64,000 nucleotides of DNA, taken from positions 23,575,126 through 23,639,125 of the forward strand of contig OX387195.1 of NCBI GenBank assembly GCA_947561395.2. Direction: 5' to 3'. Source of the stretch: Buxus sempervirens (Eukaryota > Streptophyta > Magnoliopsida > Buxales > Buxaceae). Made by a program: the position numbers and the translations under genes. Every line of letters begins with the position of its first letter. Positions within the stretch are counted from its first letter, which is position 1. The notes under the pieces are model-generated. The model was given only the letters and a program-made list of their open reading frames with translations. It was not told where the DNA came from and searched no databases. Of the stretch, positions 1-9,633 are shown in pieces.

Positions 1-1958
1 TCAGCCAAGGAAAGCCACTTTACCCACTGCTTTGGTCTATCTCCCGTTACACACCGCAAATAGTTTTCCAGGCATCTATTAACCACTTCAGTTTGCCCTT
101 CAGTCTGCGGGTGATACGATGATCCCATCTTCAACTATGTGCCCTACAATCAAAATAAATCCTTCCAAAAGGCGCTTGTGAATACTGGATCACGATCACT
201 AACGATCGACAATTCCATGCCATGTAACTTAAATATGTTATCCATAAATATCTGAGCCACGTCCCTTACTAAATATGGATGAGAAATAGGAATAAAATGG
301 CCATATTTACTGAGCCGATCAATAACCACAAAAATGGCCTCCCTTCCATGTGATTTAGGAAGTCCTTCAACGAAGTCCATAGAGATGTCGGTCCACACCC
401 TACTTGGTATGGGAAGAGGTTGAAGCAACCCAGGCGTTGTGACATTTTCTGCTTTATTCCCCTGGCATATCTCCCATTCTGATATATATTTACGTACGAA
501 ATGCCGAAGGCCCTTCCAAAAAAACGACCGTCGAACTCGTTGTATAGTTCGATGCACCCCGGAGTGATCGCTCAATGGACTTGCATGCATTTCCGCCAAT
601 ATGTCATCTTGAAGAGGGGAGGACAATCCTACCACCCATTTCCCTTTGTATTTCAACTCAACCATTGCCCAAGTATAATTAGGATATGATGATGGGTCTT
701 CTTGTAATGCCATGATGATTTTTTGTAAGTCCCCATGGTTGACCCATTTTATCTTCACACGTGAGACCCATGGGTTACTTGGCCTTGACACCGGCATATC
801 TAATGAGTTCACTTCATACTGCCGAGAAAAGGCATCGGCAACCACATTCTCTTTTCCTTGCCTATATATGATTTCATAATCATAACCCAACAGCTTTGTT
901 AACCATTTTTGTTGGATTAATGATGATACCAGTTGCTCCAGAAAATACTTTAGGCTGTGATGATCGGTGCGGATCTGGAAATGTTGGCCAACCAAATATG
1001 TACGCCATTTGACGGAATAAACCACTGCTAAAAGTTCCTTTTCATAAGTTGAGAGACCTCGGCTCCTGTCCGACAACGCCTTACTGATAAAGGCAATAGG
1101 GCATCCTTCTTGAACCAAGACACCACCTAAGCCGGTGCCCGATGCATCACACTCAACAATAAAAGATTTGGAGAAATCCGGAAGGGCAAAAATTGGGGTA
1201 GTAGCCATTGCTTGCTTCAACGTCTCGAAAGCCTGGTCCACTGCTTTGGTTCATATAAAATTGTTCTTAATTTTTTAACATGGAGGTAAGAGGAGCACAA
1301 ATCTTCCCATAATCTTTGACGAACCGCCGGTAGTAACCTGTAAGCCCAAGAAATCCACGCAACGCTTTGATGGTCTTTGGCTTTGGCCATGTCAACATGC
1401 ACTCTATTTTTATTGGATCTGCCGCCACCCCTTGATTGGAGATAACGTGGCCTAAATACTCTAGCTCTTCACAACCGAACATGCACTTAGACTGCTTAAC
1501 ATATAACTGATGCTTACGTAAAAGCTTCATTGTGCATTCCACATGTTGTAGATGGTCGTCCCAACTGTGGCTATACACCAAAATATCATTAAAAAAAAAA
1601 AAAAAAAAACAAGAATAAATTTACAAAGATGTTCCCAAAATACCACGTTGATTAAGCTCTGGAAGTTTGATGATGCATTAGTCAACCCAAAGGGCATGAC
1701 TAGAAACTCATAATATCCATCGTGGGTTCGAAAAACCGTTTTATGTATGTCAGTAGGTTGAACCCGAATTTGGTGAAAACCCGACTGCAAATCAAGTTTT
1801 GAGAAAAACCAAGCTCCATGTAACTCATCCAATAACTCATCGATTACTGGAATAGGATATTTATCCTTGATAGTGATGGCATTCAATTCTCGGTAATCGA
1901 CACACATGCGCCACGAGTTATCTTTCTTTCGAACCAATAAAACTAGTGATGCATCAGA
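1..1958 (-). mobile_element. Ty3/gypsy LTR retroelement fossil, pol part only
   Basis: Minus-strand reading shows, in pol order, reverse transcriptase (roughly 1260-1958), RNase H (roughly 800-1240) and integrase with its zinc-binding N-terminus and catalytic core (roughly 1-700). RT before RNase H before integrase is the Ty3/gypsy order. The integrase continues off the left edge. Gag and protease are not seen on the right, where retroelement similarity stops near 1958. The element is broken, with at least three breaks in what is visible, so it is an old inactive copy. No LTR could be paired inside the window. Confidence 0.9.
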
Positions 1959-2341
1959 TATATTTCAAGGAAGAAGAAACACACAGAATTAAGAAATTAA
2001 ATAACTTCCCACTTCCAGGGGGAATTCTTCTTGAAAAAAATTAATAAAATGAAACCCTAAAATTCCAAAAGATCCTCTACTTAACCCCTCCTATCCTTTT
2101 ATTCACGTCTTCTAACTACCCTCCCCACAATTCACAGAAAACAGCTTCCGTGAATTATTCTTCTCCTAACTTCTATCCTTCAAACAAGGAAGCTAACAAG
2201 CTAACAACTCAAGATTTACATTCTAACTAAAAGTCTAATTCTATCTACTCCAACATTATCTGGATATCTTGATAATCCCTTCACATCAGAGCATTCGATC
2301 CTAATGATTTTGGCGCAGCAGTATCCACATCTGACGCAGCA
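1959..2341. other. Non-coding spacer, possibly retroelement leader
   Basis: No open frame or recognisable gene. The stretch lies between the reverse transcriptase end of the gypsy fossil and the dioxygenase fragment. Its texture (short AT-rich exon-free sequence, repeated 'aagctaacaa' words) would fit retroelement leader or LTR sequence, but no terminal repeat or primer-binding site could be proved. Confidence 0.3.
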
Positions 2342-2765
2342 CTATCCACATAACTTCCCCTGTATGCACATGTAGCCACTACGTAACACATCATTCACCA
2401 TCTGAAAGAATCCCCAGGTCTCCCATGCTCTTTGGATTTCATCAACGATCTCCATCCGTCCATTCCCATTGACATCTTCAAGATCTATCACAGGAATCTG
2501 ATGCAGGCTGTCACTGATATCTGATGACCTGGGGGGGTTTTCTGGAGCATTTATGAAGAAACAGGGGATCTTGACCGCTCCGGAAACTACGAGTCCTTTG
2601 ACTTTGACCGGTCTCTGTTTCATCGAACTCCTCCACTTCTTTCGCTCTGTCATAGGCTAGCATGGATTTTCCAACGAAGACTTCCATATGAAGCTCAATA
2701 GTGCAATGCCTCTGCTTGGGTAATAGGAGATGGAGAATTAGATTTGGCTTATTTTTAGAAACCAT
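2342..2765 (-). pseudogene. 2-ODD (ACC oxidase homolog-type) N-terminal fragment
   Basis: The minus strand encodes only the N-terminal part of a plant 2-oxoglutarate/Fe(II) dioxygenase of the 'ACC oxidase homolog' group. It includes the signature AYDRAKEVEEFDETE, a KIPCFFINAPENPP block, the start of the DIOX_N domain (IPVIDLEDVNGNGR) and GFFQMVND, where the family normally has NHG. The N-terminal signature and the PENPP block lie in different frames (2511-2765 and 2342-2653), so there is a frameshift. Everything after the DIOX_N start is missing, including the HxD...H iron site. It belongs to a different subgroup from the complete genes downstream. A homologous fragment at 8678-8875 shows that it was duplicated with the neighbouring gene. 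Confidence 0.8.
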
Positions 2766-3099
2766 TAAAAATTGCTTTGCATATTCAAATATTTCTCTGG
2801 ATACTGAATAGATTATTGAGATATTTTTTAAGGATACAGCTCTTAAGATGAAATTGAAATTCGAGTACTAAAGTTGAAATTGAGTGGTTACTCAAAATGA
2901 CAACATACTCTCTTCGGAGTTAGGGCTGCACGCGGAGCTCATTAGAAGACACTAATTTGTAAATGTTTTTATGTGACTCATTGATAAAAACACTCCACAT
3001 TAAAAGTGAGAGTCCACGTTAAAAGTAAAAGCTTCGGCATTAAATGTTAAGCCCAAATCTTGCCTTCTTGCTTTATATATTAATATAGATATTGACTAG

Positions 3100-3260
3100 C
3101 CCAATATATATATGCAATATTGTACGTATAAAGGAATAGATAAATAAGAGAGGGAACAGTTTTGCAACAGATTATTAAGTTTTTAAGAAATTAAGACAAT
3201 TTTGACTATGGTACCCTTTTATTAATAAATCTCATAATGATATGTAAGGGTTTTTTCTTT
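3100..3260 (-). repeat. Degenerate copy of a small Helitron-like repeat
   Basis: It shares an extended block with 56203-56424 and more weakly with 37927-38130: a GCA..TG.ACGTATAAAG start, then GAGAGGGAACAGTTTTGCAA, then CCCTTTTATTAAT. The distal part has been replaced here by a T-rich tract. Confidence 0.45.
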
Positions 3261-3460
3261 TTCTTTTTCTTTTTTTTCTGCAACAAAAATAACATCAATT
3301 TCTCCACACACAAAAAAAAAAAAAAAAAAAAAATACAATCGTGTGCATCCAAAGAAGAGTTTATCAAGTACAAGAGAACCTAGTTAAAGCAAAATTGGCA
3401 AAAAAAATCAACAAACTGTGAACATACAAACCGAGAAAGAAGGGCTAATGATACAAACCT

Positions 3461-3722
3461 GTGGTTAGCTGCTTGAGAGGCTATCCGCCTTACCTCTGCT
3501 CTGGGACTTTCACATATCATCCTTGAAGGCGACTCCATGCTAATTATTCAATTTCTGAAGAAGGTGATACATTTTTTCTATCGTGCAAGCAACCGTGCTG
3601 CGCCGATTATTTGGCTAACTTTAGTATGGATAATTTTTCATGTTACCGGATCTGGAAGCCTCTCTTGGGTTAAGTACTTTATTATTTTATGATGTTTGTG
3701 GTGTTTTTTATTTAAAAAAAAA
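3461..3722 (+). mobile_element. LINE-type RNase H fragment with A-rich tail
   Basis: The plus strand reads EAIRLTSALGLSHIILEGDS, the conserved middle of the RNase H (RVT_3) domain found at the 3' end of plant non-LTR retrotransposon ORFs. A short gap is followed by FYRASNRAA and, after a frame change near 3600, by the NFSMDNFSCYRIWK type of C-terminal sequence. An A-rich run (about 3712-3722) follows, as expected of a LINE tail. The copy is 5'-truncated and frame-disrupted. A host RNase H-like gene fragment is the alternative. Confidence 0.5.
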
Positions 3723-4150
3723 AGAGAAAGAAGTGCTAAGAAGGAGAAGTTTAATGAAAGGAACTTTTATTGATAATAACACAATATATCATTTTAAGGA
3801 GTCAGGGAAGGTAATAAATAAAAATAAATAAATAAATAAACAAACAGACGCTATCTAAACAAACGCTACAAGCAATCCATTCTTGACTCCAAAAGATCCC
3901 AAGATAAGGAATGCAGAGTTAGCTACAGCACAGGCCTAGTCGACATGTGACGTAATTGTGGTCTATAATTTGCTTTGAACTGATTTTTTGTTGTGCCAGC
4001 CAAAGTTGAACCCTTTTTCACAATTTTTGCTTCTCTGATAAAGGCTTCTTTCTCTTCTCTCTTTTCTTTTCAACCCTTTTGAAAGGAGAAAAGCTTACCG
4101 ATTTGACAAGGCTTTCAAGAATCCAACAGAAAAGAGAGAGCTAGGTAAAG

Positions 4151-4168
4151 ATGGTGAAAGAGTTTTGA
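4151..4168 (+). other. Short upstream ORF before the first dioxygenase
   Basis: ATG-GTG-AAA-GAG-TTT-TGA encodes MVKEF and ends 17 bp before the main ATG at 4186. The second copy keeps it at 9599-9616 as MVKGF. It could lower translation of the main frame if the transcript starts upstream of it; this is inferred only. Confidence 0.35.
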
Positions 4169-4185
4169 TTATAAAGAGAAACAAA

Positions 4186-7100
4186 ATGGTGGACTCACTC
4201 TCAAACTCCGGCTACGTTTCGCTTGATGCAACATCAAACTACAATCGAATAGAGCAGTTGAAGGCCTTTGATGAGACCAAAGCTGGTGTTAAAGGACTTG
4301 TAGATGCAGGTGTTGTCAACATCCCTCGAATTTTCATCCACCCACCAGATGATCTTCCTGATAGGAAGTCCACCTCCGGTGATACCCACCATGAGATTCC
4401 CGTTGTAGATCTCCGAGGCATCGACAAAGATGCAATCAAACACAAGGAGACCGTAGAGCAAGTCCGGCTTGCATCAGAGAAGGGGGGTTTCTTTCAGATA
4501 GTCAGTCATGGAATCCCTGAAAGTGTTCTCCAGGAGATGATTAGTGGGGTTCACAGATTCCACGACCAAGAACTCGAAGTTAAGAAAAAATTCTATACAC
4601 GAGATGCCAAGAGCAAAGTACAATATAACAGCAATTTCGATCTGTATCAAACACCAGCAGCTAATTGGAGGGATAGCTTGTTCTGTGTCATGGCTCCTCA
4701 TCCTCCGAACCCAGAAGAATTTCCATCCACATGCAGGTAAACCCTAGCTGAACGACTGAATTTCCATGACTGTATTAGGCTATTAGCATTTCAAGACCTT
4801 TTCTGTTAGCAAGGATTGCAGCTCCATCTTCTCCTGAAGCAACTGATTCTTCTCCTACAAAGTCTTAACAGAGAACTCAAGATATTCCTATCTTTAACAA
4901 GTTAGAGATGAGTTGTGTTCTCTTGCTTGATGTTCACAAAACATTTCCTTGTAAATCTGCAAACAGTTTCATTGACACTATCTGTAAAATACTACTTGAG
5001 AAGATGGAGCTGCATTCCTGGCTAACACTTGATTCCTAAACTGTTGGCTAACTTGATACCTTCTAGCATAGCTAAAAGTTCTTTATAAATACACACTTGC
5101 AAGAAATTCGCCAAGCAAATAAGTTAATAGGGCTTCCATTACAGTACCTTAGAATACCACCTATTGCAGCACTTCCATCTTTCTTTACGCCCCATCAAAA
5201 TTAAGCTTAGTCCGCCACGTCTGAGAAAGTTTCCAGCCCACCAAACTCTCCTGTTCTCTTCATCCATAACCCTCTGCAGAACTTTCACAGTTAGTTTCAT
5301 TAACTTACTTATATAAAGTCAAATTATATGCTGCTTGTTCAATTTTACTTTCAGAATGAGTACTAATCTTTTGAAATCACATCTTGTTTCCTCCTTCCCA
5401 AATCTTCCAATGAATCCCTAAAGTTTTCTCCATTATTTCATCACTTTTATTTGCATCGTTATTTATACATCGGATTCTAATAGTACCCACAATTCAAAAT
5501 CTCCACCAAATGATTAAGACTCCAAACAAAGCCCAAAATATGCTATAAGGACTAAATGTACCATTTGATACAAAACAAAATATCACAAATTAAGGATTAT
5601 ATAATAATTTTTTATTTTCAAAATTATAACTGATGAGTGATTGATGGATCCATTGAAGGTCATCTGATCTGCTTCATTGTTGAAATAAGAACCATAATAG
5701 AAGTCAATTCAAAATTATGTGTGCCAACATGGTTAGAATATAGTGACAAAAACTTCACTTTAAATAACAAGGGAAGGAATGACCCTGTTACAAGCATCGA
5801 AGTAGCTTTCTATTATGGAACTGTGACTATCCACCTATTTACCAAAATATGAGTTATTGATATGTGTATGGAAGCATTTAACTTATGCATAAAGCAGGTT
5901 ACTGTTAGGGACCATTACTCGGTGTGATAGTAAAAGCAGGTTACTGTTACACATTATTGATATGTGTATGAACTTAAGTTTGAGTATGAGATAAACAATT
6001 TGTCTTAAAATGTCAAAGATTAAGGTACCGTTTGGTAATGCTTTTCATAAGTGCTTTTTTGCTTTTGAAAGCAAAAAATTGCTTTCAAAAGCAAAATTGA
6101 TGTTTGGTTATGCACACATGAAGCAATTTATAAGAGGCAAAAAAGCAATTTCATTGCTTTTCAAGAGAAACGTAGAAATTTTGCTTCTCACTTTAACCAT
6201 AAATTTACTTTCTTGCTTCTAAAACCCTCGACACAAAACTTGACCGGGAAAAAATTGACCAAAATTGCTGTTTGGTTATGCAAACATGAAACAATTTATA
6301 AGAGGCAAAAAAACAATTTCATTACTTTTCAAGAGAAACATAGAAATTTTGCTTCTCACTTTAACCATAAATTTACTTTCTTGCTTCTAAAACCCTCGAC
6401 ACAAAACTTGACCGGGGAAAAATTGACCCATCATGTCCAATCCAACCCAAATAAATGGGTTCGGGTTGACCTGTGCAATAGTTGGGTCGGTTTCAGGTTG
6501 GGGATTTAGTAACCCATTCGTATTTGGGTCAACTCGAATCTAGCCCAATAATGATCCGTTTTAACTTGATAATGACCTGTTTAACACGATAATGACCCGT
6601 TTAAACCGATAATGACCTGCTTAACCCAATAACAATCCGTTTAATCCAATAATGACCCGTTTAACTCAATAATGGCCTGTTTAACTCGATAATGACCAGT
6701 TTAACCTGATAATGACCCGTTTAACCCTAAATTTTATCACTAATTCATGTACTTTTCTTTGGTGTATTTTTTTATAATTAAAAAATAAAAAAAACTTTAA
6801 TCGAGTTGGTAGGTTGAACCCGATTATTGGCGAGTTGGGTTTGGTTTTGGGTTTTCCCAACCCACTTATAAACAGATTCAACATAAACCGACCCGATTAT
6901 TGCTCAACCTATTACAATATACGTTAAGTATATTTTTAAGTAGAATGCATCAACTGTTTAAGGCAGTTTTATATGATAGTATAAAAGCAATTTATATGCT
7001 ACTGTAGTTACCAAACATGCTTTTTGCTTCTTAGCAGCAAAACAAAAGTTTACCAAACAGCTTTGTTTCAACAAAAGATCTTTTGAAAAGCAAAAAAGCG

Positions 7101-8406
7101 TTTTTTTTTGCTTTTGAAAGCAAGTAAGCAAAAGCATTACCAAAAGAAGCCTAAGTATTTTATTGATTGCTCCTACCAGCCTGGACCTTCCTTTGGTGAG
7201 ACCTATATACCAGGTTATGGTCCTATAAAATGTGTTACTATCAACATTGCAAGCACAAGGCAACATGGTTTATGAAAAATTAGCTTTACCTGAGAAATCT
7301 AGTATGGAATTTATGAAAAATTGGCTTCAATTAAGGAATCTGAAATGATTTTCTATGCGCTTCTCTCATCTCTGTGCTTGGTTCACTTGTAGAGACATTC
7401 TAATCGACTACTCGAAACAAGTTTCAAAATTGGCGATCATTTTGTTTGAATTGCTTTCAGAGGCTCTTGGGCTTGACCCCAACCACTTGAAAGATATGGG
7501 TTGTGTTGAGGGACATGCTCTTATCTGCCATTACTACCCTGCATGCCCTCAGCCAGAAAAAACTATGGGCACTACCAAGCATTCAGACCCTGACTTCTTC
7601 ACTGTACTTCTTCAAGACCATATTGGTGGCCTCCAAGTTCTCCATGAAAATCAATGGGTTGATGTTCATCCCCTGCCTGGAGCTCTGGTAGTAAACATTG
7701 GAGATCTTCTACAGGCAAGTCCATTCTACATTGAAATTAATTTCTTTATTGGGCACACTCATGACATGTTGATTTTAGAGTTTAACTTTTTGTTCAATGT
7801 TAGATGCCAATAATTTTAATCAGATATTAACATAGGATGAACAGACTTTACTCTTCAAAGGAGATGTTTACGCATTTGAACACACCCAAAAATTGGAAAA
7901 ATAAAAAAAAGGGAAAAAGTAATAATTGAAAGATGATTGAAAATTTGAAATCACTATAAAATACCCATTATAAGAAAGAAGACTTCTTTTTTGGGAAAGA
8001 CCTCAACTGCTTTTTATTTCATAACGATGAGACTGCATTGGGTTTCTTTCATTCCAATTTTCGCCTTTTTTTTGGGGGTAAAAGACTGCATCTTTGATTC
8101 ATTAAAATGTTTTTAATTCATCTCTAATCACTCTTCATATACAATGTCTTTGCACAGCTCATCTCGAATGACAAGTTCAAAAGTTCCGAGCACCGAGTGC
8201 TGGCAAAGCATGTAGGGCCTAGAGTGTCTGTGGCATGCTTTTTCAGGACACATCTTGAGTCAACAAAGAAATATGGCCCTATTAAGGAGTTGCTATCAGA
8301 AGACAATCCCCCTGTTTACCAGAAAACCTCTATTGAAGATTATGTGGTATACTTCAATTCGAAAGGGCTTGGTGCGAATTCTGCACTTGATCATTTTAGG
8401 CTCTGA
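4186..8406 (+). CDS. 2-oxoglutarate/Fe(II) dioxygenase, ACC oxidase homolog-like (copy A)
   Basis: Three exons give 373 aa: 4186-4736, 7393-7714 and 8158-8406 (TGA). The first ATG of the frame is at 4186; the codons before it begin with TTG, not ATG. Exon 1 carries the DIOX_N domain ([16 protein letters not shown] near residue 27, [16 protein letters not shown]). Exons 2-3 carry the double-stranded beta-helix with iron ligands H247, D249 (KHSD) and H303 (EHRV) and the 2-oxoglutarate motif R313-V-S315. Length and exon pattern fit soluble, cytosolic DOXC enzymes annotated as ACC oxidase homologs or deacetoxyvindoline 4-hydroxylase-like; the substrate cannot be predicted. Intron 1 (2.66 kb) holds a Tourist-like element. 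Intron 2 starts with GC (CAG|GCAAGT) instead of GT. Oddity: the usual NHG of DIOX_N is SHG here. It is tandem to copy B. Confidence 0.88.
6101..6430. repeat. Two 168-bp direct repeats inside the Tourist-like element
   Basis: The blocks beginning TGTTTGGTTATGC at 6101 and 6269 are nearly identical over about 160 bp, including AGAGAAAC.TAGAAATTTTGC and CCTCGACACAAAACTTGACC. The duplication is internal to the transposon. Confidence 0.85.
6550..6730. repeat. 20-bp minisatellite, nine units
   Basis: Nine diverged units of the form AATGACCCGTTTAACYCGAT lie head to tail with a 20-bp period inside the Tourist-like element. Confidence 0.85.
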
Positions 8407-8677
8407 AGTCAGCAGGGTACTGCATCAGTTAAACCTGGACCAGATGATTCATTGTTCTCATCATGGTCAATAAAGATCCTCAATTTGCGAGGCTATGCCC
8501 TTTGTTAAACACAATAGATCATCTTTTTTGTGTGTGGCTATGTCCCTTAACAAAGACTATTCTAGCTGAATAAATGGTGAGCTTTGAGTGTTCTTGTGCA
8601 TGAGTATGTTCAACGACACCAGGAACCATCCGGTCCAAGAGTGACCAAATAGGACCCTTGATATGTTAGCAAGAGTG

Positions 8678-8940
8678 TCAATTCCCATTGACACCTTCAA
8701 GATCTATCAAAGGAATCTGATGCTGGCTTTCACTGATGTCTGATGACTTGGGGAGGTTTTCTGGAGCATGTATGAAGAAACTGGGGTCTTGACCGCACTG
8801 GAAAATACGAGTCCTTTGACCGGCCTTTGCTTCATCGAACTCCTCCACTTCTTTCGCTCTGTCATAGGCTAGCATGGATTTTCGGGCGAATGACTTCCAT
8901 ATGAAGCTTAATACTGCAATGCCTCTGCTTTGGGTTATTG
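8678..8940 (-). pseudogene. 2-ODD N-terminal fragment, second copy
   Basis: The minus strand carries AYDRAKEVEEFDEAKAG, FFIHAPENLP and IPLIDLEGVNGN, the same N-terminal region of a second 2-ODD subgroup as at 2342-2765. The stretch between AKAG and FFIH is out of register with the family (KGLVDAG is not readable), so it is disrupted. It stops just after the IDLEGVNG block at the presumed duplication boundary. No catalytic region is present. The minus-strand ATG-equivalent is near 8875, and the surrounding UTR-like sequence up to about 9080 also matches 2660-2870. Confidence 0.78.
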
Positions 8941-9099
8941 GAGATGGGAGAATTAGATTTGGCTTATTTTTAAGACAATTAAAAATTGCTTTGCATATTC
9001 AAATATTTCTCCGAATACCGAATAGATTATTGAGATATTTTTTAAGGATACAGCACTTGAGATGAAATTGAAATTAGAGTACTAAACACAGAGACGACG

Positions 9100-9598
9100 C
9101 TGAAAGGGCTAAGATGAAGAACTACGTTTAATGAAAGGAACTTTTATTGATAACACAATATATCATTTTAAGGCCTACCAAAAAAAACATATACCATTTT
9201 TAGGAGTCAGGGAGGGTAAGAAAGAAAGGTAATAAATATAAATAAATAAATAAGCAAACAGACGCTATCTAAACACCACACGCAATCCTTTCTTGGCTCC
9301 AAAAGATCCCAAGATAAGGAATGCAGAGTTAGCTACAGCAGGACAGGTCTAGCCGACATGTGACCTAAAATTGTGGTCTATAATTTGCTTTGAACTGATT
9401 TTTTGTTGAACCAGCCTAAGTTGAACCTTTTTCACAATTTTTGCTTCTCTCCTTTTTTTTATTTTTTGGATAGCCTTTTGCTTCTCTTATAAAGGCTTCT
9501 TTCTCTTGTCTCTTTTCTTTTCAACCCCTTTCGAAAGGAGAAAAGCTTACCGACTTGACAAGGCTTTCAAGAATCTAAGAGAAAAGAGAGAGATAAAG
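9100..9598 (+). promoter_or_regulatory. Upstream region of dioxygenase copy B
   Basis: It aligns with about 3745-4150 upstream of copy A, including the conserved GCTTCTCT..TATAAAGGCTTC segment near 9480-9500. That is a plausible TATA region about 140 bp upstream of the ATG. The shared 5' region suggests that both copies kept the same promoter. Confidence 0.45.
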
Positions 9599-9616
9599 AT
9601 GGTGAAAGGGTTTTGA
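9599..9616 (+). other. Short upstream ORF before the second dioxygenase
   Basis: It encodes MVKGF and ends 17 bp before the main ATG at 9634, matching the arrangement in copy A. Confidence 0.35.
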
Positions 9617-9633
9617 TTATAAAGAGAAACAAA

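Larger units (their letters stand above)
2862..3722. other. Insertion-rich block present only in the first duplication unit
   Basis: Sequence before 2862 aligns with the second unit up to about 9083, and sequence after about 3722 aligns from about 9100. The roughly 860 bp between is absent from the second unit. It holds a small Helitron-like repeat copy (about 3100-3260), A- and T-rich tracts, and a LINE-type RNase H fragment (3461-3722). Insertion into unit one or deletion from unit two both remain possible. Confidence 0.6.
6024..7151. mobile_element. PIF/Harbinger (Tourist-like) non-autonomous element
   Basis: A 1128-bp insertion in intron 1 of copy A. The terminal inverted repeats are GGTACCGTTTGGTAATGC on the left and, read inward, GGCTTCTTTTGGTAATGC on the right. 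The flanking 3-bp duplication is TAA (6021-6023 and 7152-7154). The matching position in copy B (about 11458-11466) is an unfilled GATTAAGTATTTT site. No transposase is encoded. The interior has two large direct repeats and a 20-bp tandem array. Confidence 0.82.

Noticed and set aside
2342-4736. Inverted dioxygenase fragment as a hairpin-forming silencer of the adjacent gene
   Set aside because: The fragment belongs to a different 2-ODD subgroup and is too diverged from exon 1 of the downstream gene to form long perfect duplexes.
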